The notes beneath the pieces are model-generated. The model ran no database searches. It was not told the DNA's origin and saw only the letters and a list, made by a program, of their open reading frames with translations. Shown piece after piece: positions 11,301 through 23,700 of a stretch of DNA of 64,000 nt. Within the stretch, counting starts at the first letter, position 1. Every line of letters starts with the position of its first letter. Origin of the DNA: Onthophagus taurus (Eukaryota > Arthropoda > Insecta > Coleoptera > Scarabaeidae). The position numbers and the translations under genes are program-made. Location of the stretch: assembly GCF_036711975.1 (NCBI RefSeq), contig NC_091967.1, forward strand, positions 12,772,001 to 12,836,000. Reading direction: 5' to 3'.

Positions 11301-14284
11301 TAATCAAATTAAGTTGTAGTAAATTGGTTAATTGTTAATTTATAGCTTACTTTTTTGTATCAAAGATTTTTTTAGGATTATCCCCAATTAAGACAACAAT
11401 GTGCAGCAACAATTTTTAGATGTGCTGAATCACCAGTAACAAGAGATTCAGTGCGACATTTCGGCGGATTAGATCCTTTGGTAGTAATAATAAAAGATCC
11501 AAACTGTCGCCCTGATAAACCCCTTCTAGCTGCTGCCACTGGTGCTATTTGGAAAACGGCAATAACTCCAGAAAATGTTGAAAGATTTGATCAAATAAAA
11601 ACAGTTGATGTACTTTTCGTTCCAATTTTGATATTTATTTACAGCTTCTTTTTGTAATCGAATAAATTTTTTTAAAAAGGCTTTGGTTCAATTGCTAGCA
11701 AATCCGGACGAAACCGAAGAAGTTTTAAGCAACGTTGTCGGTGCTTTATCTGAATGTTTAAAATTCGAACATAATCGAGAGGTTTTAAAAAGAGCGGGTG
11801 GAATTCCGTATTTAGTAAATTTACTAAATTACACTTACACTCCTTTATTGGAAAACGTACCAATGGTTTTAAGAGAATGCGCTAAAGATTTTGACTCGAT
11901 GAGGGTTATCGAAGAATTAGATGGAGTTAGATTGATTTGGTCATTATTAAAAAACGAATCTACTTCTGTAAGTAAAATTTCAAAAAGAATGTACAAAAAT
12001 TTAGTTGTCATACATTTTTATTTATTACTCCTTTCTTATAAAAATTCAATGCCTTCAACTTTTACATAAACACGTTGCACATTTTAAATGGTTTAAAATT
12101 GAACAACACATTAAGTAATTGAACGTCGAAAGTATGTCACTGTCACGATCGTGGCCCTGCTATATACGTCTCGTCCTCTCTACCTGTTTTTTATTAACCT
12201 TGTTTTCCTAACTTTTGTTTAAGAATAAATCATCTTTTAATTTTTGCCTCTAAAAACATTCCAGTCATCCGTTACAAACAATTTTAATCATTCAAACACG
12301 TCAGTCAGTTAAATAAATAACTAAAAGAGTGATTTGGTTAAATGCTTTTCACAAATGTTAAAAATGATTTTGTGGAAATTTTTATAATGTTATTTTATAC
12401 CTTTTCCACATTTTAATTAATGCCTTGGTCGTCAGAAAACTTCTATGCCATAAATCAAAGCTCTGGATAAGTTGCTAAGAGGGGGAGTGATCAGTTTGAA
12501 TCACTTTAGCAGAACAAAACAGAATTGGACTGAAAAACCAACAAGTCTTCTGGACTAGATACTTTGTTGAGTTACTGATATATTAAAGAAAAACTGGTAA
12601 AATGGGTATGTTGGGTGTTTATGTTATATAATTTCATTTCTAGACAAATTAGACAAAAAAAATTTGAATTGGCAGTATTGTTTCTGAGTCTATATGCTCT
12701 GTCGTATTCAAACTGTAAGTTCGTAACAAAGATTTTTCTTGCTGAAACAAATGTAATATGATGTTAAAACATTCTCCACAATATCGCAAAACTAATACCT
12801 AAAGCAAATCAATGGTTTCGAAGACGACAAGATATTACAAATGCTATGTAACAATAATGGACAGTTTCAGAAATTGTGCAGAAATGATGAAGCAATTAAA
12901 TTCGATTTCATTCAACATTTATTACGCAATTTCATAAAAAATTCAACAATTTGTGTAATCATTTTGGAATTAGTCCAATTAATCTTTAACCCATTTAACT
13001 GAATCACTCTGTTTTTGGGTAACTTTTACGTTCTTTATAGATTTCTCACTAATAGATAAAACCTTTTCAAATGCACTCTTTATTTTTGAAGGTTCAAGCA
13101 AATGCAGCATGGTCATTAGTACCGTGTGTAAAACACGCAAGGGATTCCGGAGAAATGGTTCGATGTTTCGTAGGGGGTTTAGAATTAATTGTGAACCTTT
13201 TAAAATCACCAGATGCTCATGTCTTGGCGTGTGTTTGCGCCGCATTAGCTGAAATAGCTCAAGATAGAGAAAATTTAGGCATCATTACAGATCATGGTGT
13301 TGTACCAATGTTGGTGAATTTAGTTCATAGCGAGCACGTTGAATTAAGAGAACACCTCGCATCCGCAATCGCGTATTGTTGCTCATGGAGATCAAATTGC
13401 AAAATGTTTGGAAGATTAGGTGCTATAACTCCGTTGGTTGGTTACATGGCTTCGAATAATAGTAATGTACAAAGAACTACCGCTTTGGCTTTATTTCATT
13501 TATCGAAAAATTCGTTTAATTGTATAACGATGCATGAAAGTGGAGTCGTGCCGTTTTTATTAAAAACAGTTTCATCGGAAGATCAAACTTTACAAGAAGC
13601 ATCAGCTGGGTGTTTAGGTAATATTAGAAGATTAGCTTTGGAAGCTGAAACGTATCATTTGGTAACTAGAGGGGAAAAACCAGAAAGTTCAGAAGAGGAT
13701 GACGATTAAATTACGCTGTTGTTAAAAACTGAATTGATTTAATTAGCATGAAAAATTCTATTGAGCTAATTATAAAATTTTTCTGAGTGTATAATTGTTT
13801 ATCGATTATTTTTTTAATGCATAAACTTGACGTGAATCCTACGAATAAAAACTAAATTATTGTAGTATTTATCTAAATTATTTGCAATTTAAATGCAATA
13901 CTAAAAATATAATCGAAGGATAATCAACACCACTTATTTTTTAAATTATTATTCCTTATTTTTTTATTTTGATAATAATATAATAGAAGCAACTAATTTG
14001 CAAATTTAAAAGTCGTCTTAAATTATGTAAAATTATTTCTCCTTTTACCAAAAAGAAATAAATAAAACACAAAAATCCTAAACCTGAACAACAAAATTTC
14101 ACTTTCAACGTGATAAAAAAGATTAAAAAAATAGTAAAGTAAAAGAAAAAGGGAAAAGTAAAAGCATTTCTTGCGTGATAATTACTAACAATAGTGGTTT
14201 ATCAATAAAAATTTAATATAAATAAATTAATACCTTCATTAAAGCAAACATTTGATCATCATCTAAACTGAGTTTGCTGGCCAT
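2346..14284 (-). CDS. SEC14-like lipid-transfer protein (CRAL-TRIO plus GOLD)
   Basis: The family binds hydrophobic ligands (phosphoinositides, tocopherol, squalene) in a CRAL-TRIO pocket and moves or presents them between membranes. Nine exons join in phase: 14284-14234, 8083-8014, 7714-7671, 7010-6890, 4653-4381, 4314-4115, 4063-3915, 3851-3700 and 2494-2346, giving 402 residues against 403 in human SEC14L2. The start reads [17 protein letters not shown]. Order of domains: CRAL-TRIO N segment ([20 protein letters not shown]), the CRAL-TRIO lipid pocket ([12 protein letters not shown], then [15 protein letters not shown] and LPKHYGGN), and a C-terminal GOLD domain ([25 protein letters not shown]). 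Closest remembered relatives are insect SEC14L2/TAP-like proteins; which paralogue it is cannot be told. The first intron (about 6.1 kb) contains the whole ARMC4 gene on the other strand, and two other introns carry LINE pieces. Confidence 0.92.
2690..3380 (+). mobile_element. LINE fragment: RNase H and zinc-knuckle end (Jockey/R1-like group)
   Basis: Inside the last intron of the SEC14-like gene. The frame from 2804 encodes a typical non-LTR retrotransposon RNase H tail ([20 protein letters not shown]), followed by stops and frame changes. Further on, at about 3250-3370, [14 protein letters not shown] and a cysteine-histidine knuckle ([17 protein letters not shown]) appear, the usual C-terminal end of such elements. 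It is 5'-truncated and decayed, in sense opposite to the host gene. Clade assignment is approximate. Confidence 0.8.
5740..6170 (-). mobile_element. Decayed LINE tail (RTE-like endonuclease/RT element)
   Basis: Within the intron 4654-6889 of the SEC14-like gene. Read on the minus strand, broken frames give pieces such as [17 protein letters not shown] and [14 protein letters not shown], which resemble the region after the reverse transcriptase of insect endonuclease-RT LINEs (LLYGxExWTL; GRPxxRWxD; QWRxLA). Many stops are present. Family placement is a guess. Confidence 0.55.
8316..13709 (+). CDS. gudu: Armadillo-repeat outer dynein arm docking protein ARMC4 / gudu
   Basis: Seven exons join in phase to 669 residues: 8316-8419, 9422-9599, 9664-10121, 11042-11171, 11376-11609, 11680-11967 and 13092-13709. 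The sequence [20 protein letters not shown] followed by [20 protein letters not shown], then a continuous run of armadillo repeats (for example [46 protein letters not shown]) and the ending [17 protein letters not shown], mark ARMC4 (human ODAD2; fly gudu). In vertebrates this protein is part of the outer dynein arm docking complex of motile cilia; in the fly it is needed in the male germ line. Insect forms lack the long N-terminal extension of the roughly 1040-residue human protein, and this length fits the fly form. The N-terminal about 40 residues and the C-terminus (SSEEDDD) are acidic. The gene sits wholly inside the first intron of the SEC14-like gene on the opposite strand. Confidence 0.95.
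10615..10915 (-). repeat. Dimer of a dispersed ~165-bp repeat (copy A)
   Basis: Intron 3 of ARMC4 holds two related units about 163 bp apart, each with a core reading, on the minus strand, TTTCTCGATATnnnTGCATC then AAAAGTGCAAGAGAGCAATAT then AATAAAATTTG. The same two-unit structure occurs at 56400-56750 in the other orientation, inside the T-box gene. This implies a dispersed satellite-like or MITE-like family, not seen by me as a known element. Confidence 0.7.
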
Positions 14285-14889
14285 TCTTCTTATTTTCTTA
14301 AGAAATGTTTGAACACAAACGAAATAAAATGAAACACTATCTTCGACGAAATGAAACAAACTCGACAAGAACGTTGAGCGTGCTACACGATGCTGACTTC
14401 AATGAGTGAGGAAAACTTTCGTTCCAAAAGGTATAGGTATGAGTTGACGCATTTTTTGAATGGTGTGGTAAAAAGGTAGGATTTAAAATTAGGTAGTGGG
14501 GAAATGAAACGGAAACCCGAATTAATATTAAAAAGTTAGTTTTCAAGGTCGACACAAAAATGAGATAAAAATTATACGGAATGATGTAAAATTACTTTCC
14601 GTTTCGATAAAAGTTATTAAATAATATTAATACATTGATGTGTTGATAAAAAATTATAACTATAAAATTTTCTTTTAAACATGTCTTAATGCTGATTTAA
14701 TATCTTAAATTTGCGATGGTTGTAAAACGGAATTAATTTTTTTTTCAATGTTATGCAAATGAATTTCGATGATAGGCAACTCAAAAAACGTTTTTCTGCT
14801 TAGAATTATAGTATTGTTTGTACAGTGGATGTCAAATGAAAATGGTACAAACATACAAATATACAGTACATATACCTTAATGCTGAAAA

Positions 14890-15110
14890 TGATTGCTTCA
14901 CCTTGACTTGATCTTCTTCTTATTGTGCCATCTCCTGACACAGGTTTGGCGATCTAATTATGACTTTTGCTGTTGCTGCTAGGAATAATTCTAGTAAGGT
15001 GCGACCAAACCATCTTTTAGCCATGCATTTTGACGTCTCCCTACAGATCTACTCCGTGCTATTTTACTTTCTACAATCTCAAGCTCACCTCTTGTTATGT
15101 GTCCTAAATA
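14890..15110 (-). mobile_element. Short decayed LINE tail
   Basis: On the minus strand, broken frames read RTHNKR, then IARSRSVGRRQNAWLKD, and further on RRWHNKKKIKS. This resembles the GRRxxxWLKDL segment near the end of RTE-like LINE proteins. The open frame seen on the plus strand from 14960 is its antisense shadow. Confidence 0.45.
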
Positions 15111-15388
15111 TAATAATAATATTTGTTTCCATAAATGTCCAGTTCACACAAAACGTCACAAAAAAAGATACATTGTATGTTTTGCAAAGATTTCACAATT
15201 TTTTGCTAAAAAAATCGTTTATCGAATATAAGTTTTTATTTAACAAACATCTCTTAAGATATTTTTTGAAACAGATAGCCGGTTTTATTTTTAAGTCCAT
15301 AGCGCGTAACACGATTTATTTATCTTCATGGTAAGATCGTTGATATATTGTTATAACGTTTGTTTTTTGTAAGTTTAGTTGTAACTTG

Positions 15389-15860
15389 TTATTTGAAAAC
15401 CAAGTTTGCAGTTTGCCTAGATTGAGCTTGAACCTCGCAGAACTTTTGTTCAATCTGAAGTAACTTCAGCACCAGTTTGATCATATGAGACCACCCGCTG
15501 TTCTCTTTCTGACAAGATCTGAACAACTCCAACGGAAGTCCTCGTATCCCTATAGCTTTCAACTTCTTCAATAACATGTCATGGCAAAATGATGTTAAAT
15601 GCTTTAGTTAACTCCATCATTATATAACTGATAAGATCGTTGTTATTCATTCCAGTTTGAATTCGTTCTAATAACTGGAAAATTGCTCTGGTTACAAATC
15701 TGCCTTTTATATAACCGTTTTGGAACTGGTTAAGTATTTGGTTCTTGGTAACGTACTCTTTTAGTATTTTCAGGACAAGCTTCTCAAAAACTTTTGCAAT
15801 GTTACTAATTAGTGCAATGAGTCCAATCTGGTTACCTATACAAATGTGATTCGTTCTGAT
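15389..15860 (-). mobile_element. LINE reverse transcriptase fragment
   Basis: Minus-strand frames with stops give FEKLVLKILKEYV, QNGYIKGRFVTRAIFQLLER and MELTKAFNII followed by KAIGIRGLPLELFRS, the order of the RT fingers and palm in Jockey/CR1-type LINEs (QFGFRxGxST, DLSKAFD, GIRG). It is decayed and truncated. Confidence 0.65.
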
Positions 15861-16250
15861 TTAAACGAAAACTCTTAGGTTGGCGCCATTTACACCGACT
15901 TATCTAAAACTTTTAACAAACCTCATATCATATCATTTTTGTGCAGTATTCCAGATGGCATTGTGCTTTTAATTATGACATATCTATTGAACAGGAGTCA
16001 GACTGATTCGATTGTACGGTCCAAGATTGCTCTAAGCCGGATGTGATATATTTCTAACTGTCTTCTTGTTTCAAGTTTTGTAAATTTTTATTCCACGCCG
16101 ATGATAATAAAATACATACGAGAATTGGGTCAAATCTGGTTTATCTAGGAGGACAGCAACTGTTTGCTTGACTGGGACTGAAAAATTGCAATCACAGATA
16201 AAGTACATTATAAATGAAATGCGCGTTCAATGCAGTGTTGGTTGGTATCT
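15860..16250 (+). mobile_element. Second LINE RT fragment, opposite strand
   Basis: Plus-strand frames read VGAIYTDLSKTFN, IPDGIVLLIMTYLLNRSQTD and then FCKFLFHADDNKIHT, matching the DLSKAFD, SYLxxRxQ and catalytic FADD-type blocks of a Jockey-like RT, with the usual Y/F replaced by H. It abuts the previous fragment head to head, so this is a cluster of independent dead insertions or an inverted piece. Confidence 0.65.
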
Positions 16251-18929
16251 GATTTTTCTTTTCAAATTTCTAATATTAGGCAACCCAATATACACATAAA
16301 AGAATTAGGTTGTTGCGCAAACAATAACTTTAAAATTTTTAATAATATAGTTATTGCTTAATAATAAACAACTATATCAATTGAAATTATTTCTTTTATT
16401 ACCTTTTATAAAGTTTAATTTTTTTCGTATTATTCTAAAACACAATTTAAATCATTAACATGTTATAAGCTTGTAAGCAAAACAGAATGTTGACTGCATT
16501 AAAGCTAAAATAACTTTCCTAAAAGGAATGTGTCCAAGTTCTAATCGAACAAATACATCTCGAGTTACCGGTACGAAAATATTTACACGGTATTAACGGT
16601 TTGTAAAACGGGTGGGGAAAACAAGGAATGGTAGGAAAATGCAGCAAGTAAACGAACGGATGTGGGACGTCGAAATCGACTGGAAGTTGTATAAAGTGCG
16701 GGTTACGCGTTCTGCATTTAAACGAAAAACCAGGCGCCCCAATTTTCAAACTTTTATTCTATTGGAATAATCAAAGAAAAGTAAGTATTTATTACACTAA
16801 CAAAGCTACTAGAAAACACGATTTCATTGTAATCGTGGTATGGCGTGTATAAAATTCAACGTCCGGCTAAAACGTCCAATTAAATCGTAATTGTGAACTT
16901 TTTATGCGGTCTAATAACAAATCGGACCCTCAATGGACGTCACAATTTTTTTGCTTTTCTTTCGGCAGTTGTTAATCAGAATTAAAACAGTGATGATCGT
17001 TATATTAGTTCATCAGTCACGTTTTTAAGTTTCTTGCGAAGACTTCTTTAAAATGTTTATACGGAAAGGTATGATAATATTAAATTTCAAGCTCATGATA
17101 ATATCTCTATAAAAATAATACAAAGGCTTTATGAGTAATCATTTTTTATTACTCTATTTATTACTTTGTGTTAATGAAGTGAATAGAGATTAAAAATTCG
17201 ATTTGAATTGTTTCTTTCAAACATAATCACTAATTGTAACGAGGTATTAATAGAATGTTATTGTGAATGTGGGTATGATATTTTGAGAAAATCTAATCGA
17301 ATATTAAGAATTTGAAATACTAATTTACATATTTAACGTTTTTCTCCTTCATTTTCAATGTTTCATTTCTTCTGCATCATTTATCTTTTAGTCAGGATAT
17401 GCGTATGATACTTAACTCACATTCATTAATTCGTGTACGTTTTACTCTCTAATTGTCATCATTTCCATAAAATTAATTGTATAAATAAACCCATTCACTT
17501 CAAATAAAGCAAGATGGGGAATTCCCTGAACATTTATTATGCTTAAGAGACATTTAGATTTAAACAAAGAGAGTGAATAATGTATATATCAAAAAGAATG
17601 GATGAGGTACTAAATCAGTTTTAGATATCCTTCAACTTCTTTTGGGATATGCTTTAATATTGACAAAATAACATATTTATTATAGGTTGTATCCAAAATC
17701 CATTTTATCAAGACCTGGTTTAAATAGCTTTGCCTATACTGCTATATATTTCTCTATCATATAGAATACAATTCAGAGAGATAAGTTGCATTGCAAGCAG
17801 AGAACCCATAATGCTGGCAAAAAATGCTGCTCATCAATTTTCTATAAAACGCTAATATTATTTTCATCAGGCGAGCACATAGTCGTTACATCTCACCGTC
17901 TTATAAATGATAGAATACTTATGTCCAAAAACAGATTTCAAGTAAAGATTGCAAAAAGTATCAGACCCCGAATGGACCCTTTTGATACACTAGAGGCAGC
18001 TGTTGCGTAAAACGACATGAAACCATTCTGACTCCTATAACCACAAGATAATTCCAAAACTATTAATTCTAATGTAAGTCAACTTTGATAACAATAAGCT
18101 AGTTTATTAAGATAGTTTCCCAAATCCAAATTAATAATAAAGTACCTTGGACAATGCTGAGCAATCTAGTCACTTGACTGATCTTGACTTAACACATTGT
18201 AGCTTTCTAATTGTTTTTATAAGTTATGAGAATTATTCAAGTTACCGTTCTTGTAACAACATTACAAAGATTGTAATTTAATTATTAAACATGCAGGATT
18301 CGCGGGTGAAAAAGAATTCGGATCTAGCAAGTTCAAATCGTATGCTAGAGTGTAATTTTCTTCAAATGGGTTTGGCATTGAAGATGTAATAGAATCTAAA
18401 TATGGTACACACCCAAGATCCACGAATTTGACGCACAATCGTAAATTAGATTGTGCATTTATTGATGTTTCTTCAGGTAAAATAGAAAAACCGTGATATT
18501 TCGTTACCTCATCAATGATATGTTTTCTTAGAACCACCTGTCAGAACTAGCTTAGAACCAGTTTCCGTAGAATCAGTTGGAGATGTTAATTAGTTTATTT
18601 TATAGTTCGCAGTCCCTGTTTCCACGATCTTGGTGTTCAGCAAATCTGATGATGGCGGTGTCCTTATTGGTGTAAGAATAGCTTTCTTGTGTCGTCGATA
18701 TCCCATCGTAACTCATTCCATGGAGAACATATGGTTAACTGGTGGATCAAGTTTTTATTGTCTGTCTTTGAATACCTCTCGATGATTTGGAATATTTTCT
18801 GCTTTTTACAGAGGATTTTAATTACCCTTTATTAAAAAATAATATTCTCCAGACTAATGTAAAAGGAAAATACTGCAAAGAACTAAATCTTAATTTCGAC
18901 TGACAAATACTTAGCTTAGTTCAAATGTT

Positions 18930-18977
18930 GAGTTGGGTTGGGTTGGGTGGAGTTGGGTTAGGTTGGGTTGGGTTGGA
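18930..18977 (+). repeat. (GGGTT)n-like simple repeat
   Basis: About nine imperfect GGGTT/GGGTG/AGGTT units in a row. It looks similar to the insect telomere unit TTAGG, but most units are TTGGG, so I regard it as a simple repeat. Confidence 0.75.
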
Positions 18978-20149
18978 CCACCGTTAGGTTATCCAAAGTG
19001 ATAAATTTTTCTTCACGACCCGAGTAACAAGAGGGGCATAAAAATCAAATAAGTGAAAAGCAGCTATAAAAGCAACTTTGACAGGCTAACCACAATACAA
19101 TATGGTCAAGAGTAGGGTAAGCCTGGAACACATTCATCTTCTACATCAACAACAATTTCTGGGCAGTAGTCATGACAAGGTGTAATATAAATTCCAACAC
19201 CAATATATTTATATGTATAAATATTATTGTAAATATTGTTTTATGGTTTCTTGTTCTAAAGAATGAATGTTTTCCACTCAGAAGACTTAAATGTTGTTGA
19301 CTTGATCGCTAATTTTGCATCATTCTTGTTTATAAGATCCTCAATAGCAGCAGTAAATCGTATTTTAATTACATTAACAATTTCAGAAAATAAACAAATC
19401 ATCGAGTTCACGTGATTTTTCTTTCGTAAATCGCATTTTTGACAACATTCTTTTTACAAATAATCACGAAGCATCGAAAATGGTTTTGTTCTACGCGGTG
19501 AATTTCATTGAAATAACTATTATAGAATAGATTTGTATATTTCTTTTCATTTTTCAACTTTTCAATCTACAATAATCCAAACAGATTATGTATTTTTTTG
19601 GCGAAATTTGTTGGATTCTTTTATGTAGGATCCATACCTAAAAACAGAGAATTTATCCACTACTGGATACAGGAGGTTGTTTAGAAAATTTTCAAAAAGC
19701 TCAAATTGAAAAGATTTGTTCCAAAAAGCCATTTCTATCTTACAATTTGTTAAAGATAATGATAAAACTACAAGAAGACGAACACTGTATAAATTATCAT
19801 AACCATATCTTTCAAGATATTTCAGTACACCTATTTAAAAAGTATCAATAAATTTAAAAACAAACTTAAAATAAAAGGAAAACTAAAAAAATGTTTTAAC
19901 CGGATATTTATACCATAAAGAAACAAACAAATTAAATAGCACTCAACATTCCATAACACTTTCGTGTATTAGTATTTTTGTAAATGTTGCCAAAACCGCA
20001 ATTTACAAATTGGCAAACATTCTTATTTTAAAAATTTTAAACAGCCAAACTTAAATCCTTTCAATTAAACCTGTAACCAATTATTTCTTATATCTTAAAT
20101 GTAAACATAAATTTACGTCACACAAATCTATTTAATTACTCGGTGAGTG

Positions 20150-20457
20150 TTAATTATTAGTTCTTGGAACTAGCTGTGTTGTCGGTCTATACTACTTTAA
20201 AGTTATTTTTCTTTCCGCAATAAAATTCAAAATACCTACACATTTTCAAACGCGTCGGGCACGCGGTTCTGTTGTCGAAAACACCCGATCAGCTCTCCTA
20301 CTTTTATTATTTTAACGAACTTCACCGTGTCAACTCCAAAACATTACGTTCCTTTTCCGAGCAAGTGGTTGCGCCGCTCTATTTATGTGCTCTATATAAA
20401 CATTTGTTTTATCGAGTTATCTTTCAACACGCGCTTATTAAACACTACATTAAAATG
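20150..20457 (+). promoter_or_regulatory. Probable promoter and non-coding first exon of Orai
   Basis: A locally less AT-rich stretch ends in a good donor, ATG then GTAAGC, at 20457/20458, and the next exon starts at 20753. A TATA-like CTATATAAA is at about 20391, but its position close to the donor makes its role uncertain. The last three bases of this exon are an ATG that opens a short upstream frame after splicing. Confidence 0.5.
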
Positions 20458-20766
20458 GTAAGCTTAAACTATTTCTGTTCGCGTATTCATTCGTTTTCTT
20501 TTTGAGGACGTCGGTCGTGGTCAATGAAATCATCTTGTAATTGCGTGTCAGTCAATTTCTATTATAAAATTGCTGCTGTAACAACGCGTATTTATTCTCG
20601 CTAAATTTATTTATATGATTGGCTTGATAAATTCGGCACGTGTGTTTGTACATTTTTCATTGAACTTTTATCTATTTTTTTAATGGACTATGTTAGTTAT
20701 TTTTTTTTGCATTCCTTATTGTTAATTAATATTTTATTTTGTTGTGTTTTAGGTACGAGACAACCA

Positions 20767-23700
20767 ATGTCAGTGTGGAGCACAGGCTCGATTGGCCTAG
20801 ACATAGGCAATTTGGTTAAAACAACACATAATACTTGTAGTACAACAAACCTGTTTTACAGAAATCATAAAAAGGTAAATTAATAATATCTATATAATTA
20901 TTTGACGGCTTATAAACTAACTTACTAAAGCATTGACAAATAGAAAAAAACTGTTATGTTATGTATGTTATTCCATTCGCTTCCTTATTATGATATTTTC
21001 ATGAAATTATATTTAATACTCAAATATTTTATCCTATAAATACAAAATTAATTTTCCTTTAAATGTCACTGTGACATTTGAGATAACCTAAAAATAATTT
21101 TTTTCTAATTCTTGATAGTCCTAATATGTAATTTCCTCAAAGTTTGATGTTATGTACTGTTAACTTATTTCAATTTAAAGCATTTTTCTTAAAATGTTAC
21201 TCTTATCATAAAATTTATCACATATTTCAAATGTCAGTGACATAACCTTAAAATACTTTGTTGTCATTTAAAAAGGAGGTTATGTTGTTATTTATTATAC
21301 AGGTGGTTTGAGAAATTGCCTCAATTTAATTGTTCTTCAAAAAAGAAAGAGGTAATATAAGTAAAATGTAATTCTAAGATTTTAATTCTTAAGAATTTAA
21401 TTAGACTTCTTAAGAATTTAATGGATTTATTGAGAATACAAAAGGAAGGTTCAACAGTGAGAAATGTAGAAAATTTGCTAATTTGTGGAAATTTAAAATT
21501 AAACCTAGTCCAAATCATTCTTAATCGAATGGTTTAGCACAAAAAACTTTGGTTTCTAGAAAAAGTAATGCAAATGGAATCAACTTAAGTTAATATTATT
21601 TATTCATTATAATTTACTCATGAAATCAATGGGCATTTCTCCTCCTGAATTGTTATTTAATAGGTATTTGAATACTAAATTACTAGTAACAATTTAAGAT
21701 ACATTACCAGAAAAGGCAAAGAGGAAGTATAGATATGGAAAAACATCAGAAAAAATTTAATATGACAAAATTGTTAGATTAGAAATTGATGAAAAAGTAT
21801 GGAAGCTTTGAGTAGTATTAGACAAGAAAGGAAAATGAAGGAGATAAATACTTAGAGAAAAACATATGGAAGAAATTGGGGTTAAAATACTCTCTAATGA
21901 TAATACAATTATTGTATTATCTTCGTTTTTTCTGCTTCCAAATATTTCATACTTTCAGTAACTAAAATCGTTACAGACTTAAATCCAATTTTTGTGCGAC
22001 TCTGACTCTTTGACTATGGTCTCTGGTACTTCTTAGAAGAATTCCATGTTTCGTTTTACCTTAAATTTGTCTTCAGTCAGGGTCATAGGATGTCATCTGT
22101 AAAAGATCGTTACAGACTTAAATCCAATTTTTGTGCGACTCTGACTCTTTGACTATGGTCTCTGGTACTTCTTAGAAGAATTCCATGTTTCGTTTTACCT
22201 TAAATTTGTTTTCAGTCAGGGTCATAGGATGTCATCTGTAAAAGAACTCGACTCTGAACTCCGCCACCATTATTAGTAGATTATACATTTGCTTTTAGAT
22301 ATCTTTGGGGACCCGTCTTCCAGCCCAGATATTTTGGTGTTTTTTGTCTTCCATGAGCGAGTAAATTCTTGGGATCCTGGATCAATAAGCGAGTTTTTTG
22401 GAACTACCAGAAATTGTCTTCACTTCCACCAAATCTGTTACTAGACCAACTTTTTTTCTAGTCCACTTTATACAATCCTCTTCACTTTTTATTTTTTTGT
22501 AGAAACTGAGACTACATTTTTTGCACATTTGAAGTTTTGATTGGTCTGCTTGATCCCTTCTCTATGATTTGGTATAGATGGTGTCTATATGCTCTCTATG
22601 ATAAACGTATGATGTGGTTTTTTGACGTTGAACGACTTTTTTATGTAGTTTAGAGGAATCACTTCTAAGAGCAGCCTCACTCTCAAATATAGGCTTTCTC
22701 CAAAGTAAGAAGAAATTAAAATAAGACTTAATTTAGGTTGCTGATTTTTTAAGTGTTCATGTTGAAACTTGGCAACACTAAACCAATTTCAAACAATTTT
22801 AACTTTCGCAATTTATTTTGGCATAAAAATATTTTTAGTTATTGATGCTTCTTTGTGTGTGAATATATTACAAAATAAAATCTCTTTAGTCTACTTAGTT
22901 ATGTAATTTTTAATAAACTCAAAAATCCTATTTTTATAAACACAATTATAAATTTATAAATAAATGATCATGTTTTGTGGGGTTATTGACTTCCTATTTT
23001 TGGTTAAATTATAATCCCGAAATACAAATGTGTTTGTTTTCTAAAGTAAACATATGGGTGATATTTGGCACAACTTATGGCAATATTGAACGTTCTGTAA
23101 AACACTTTTAATTTATTACTTCCAAAGTGGTTTGATAAAGTAACTATAAATACGATAAATACACTAACAAAACCGCAGATTATCTCTTCCAACATGTTTT
23201 ATAAATTACGTAATGAACTGCTTTAGATTATAATGTTTAATTTTAAGTTGTTTTTTTGATAACAAGGCAAATTTATACTATTAACTAAATTATTGAATTA
23301 CTAATGTTATTTCATTTTAACTTTCAGTGTAACATGTCACAATCAGGCGACGAACTTTACACACCCCGCTATTTATCATGGCGAAAACTTCATTTGAGTC
23401 GAGCGAAACTAAAAGCATCCAGCAAAACATCCGCCCTTCTTTCCGGTTTTGCCATGGTGGCGATGGTCGAACTTCAAATCAACAAAGACGATATCCCTAA
23501 CATCTCTAGGCCCATGTTAATTGCATTCGCGATTATCACAACACTCCTTGTAGCCGTGCATATGTTAGCATTAATGATCAGCACATGTATCTTACCGAAC
23601 ATCGAAGCAGTTTGTAGTTTGGACACTATTCATTTAGTGGACGAATCACCCCACGAAAGACTACATTGGTACATCGAAGTAGCGTGGGCATTTTCAACGT

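Larger units (their letters stand above)
14285..20149. other. Gene-poor intergenic block between SEC14-like gene and Orai
   Basis: Besides the LINE pieces at 14890-16250 and the GGTT-rich stretch near 18930, I recognise no gene here. Open frames at 17786-18010 (+) and 18262-18537 (-) have no familiar motif and lack supporting exons; I do not call them. Confidence 0.5.

Noticed and set aside
14960-15334. 124-codon open frame on the plus strand
   Set aside because: Its first half is the antisense of a LINE tail, and the rest is AT-rich sequence without a motif or splice support.
17786-18010. 74-codon open frame on the plus strand
   Set aside because: No recognisable family and no splice context; it could be chance or a very old element.
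18262-18537. 91-codon open frame on the minus strand
   Set aside because: An acceptor-like site lies before it, but no partner exon, no known motif and no clear ATG were found. It stays unassigned.
18930-18977. Possible interstitial telomere repeat
   Set aside because: Most units are TTGGG, only one is TTAGG, and the run is short. A simple repeat explains it better.
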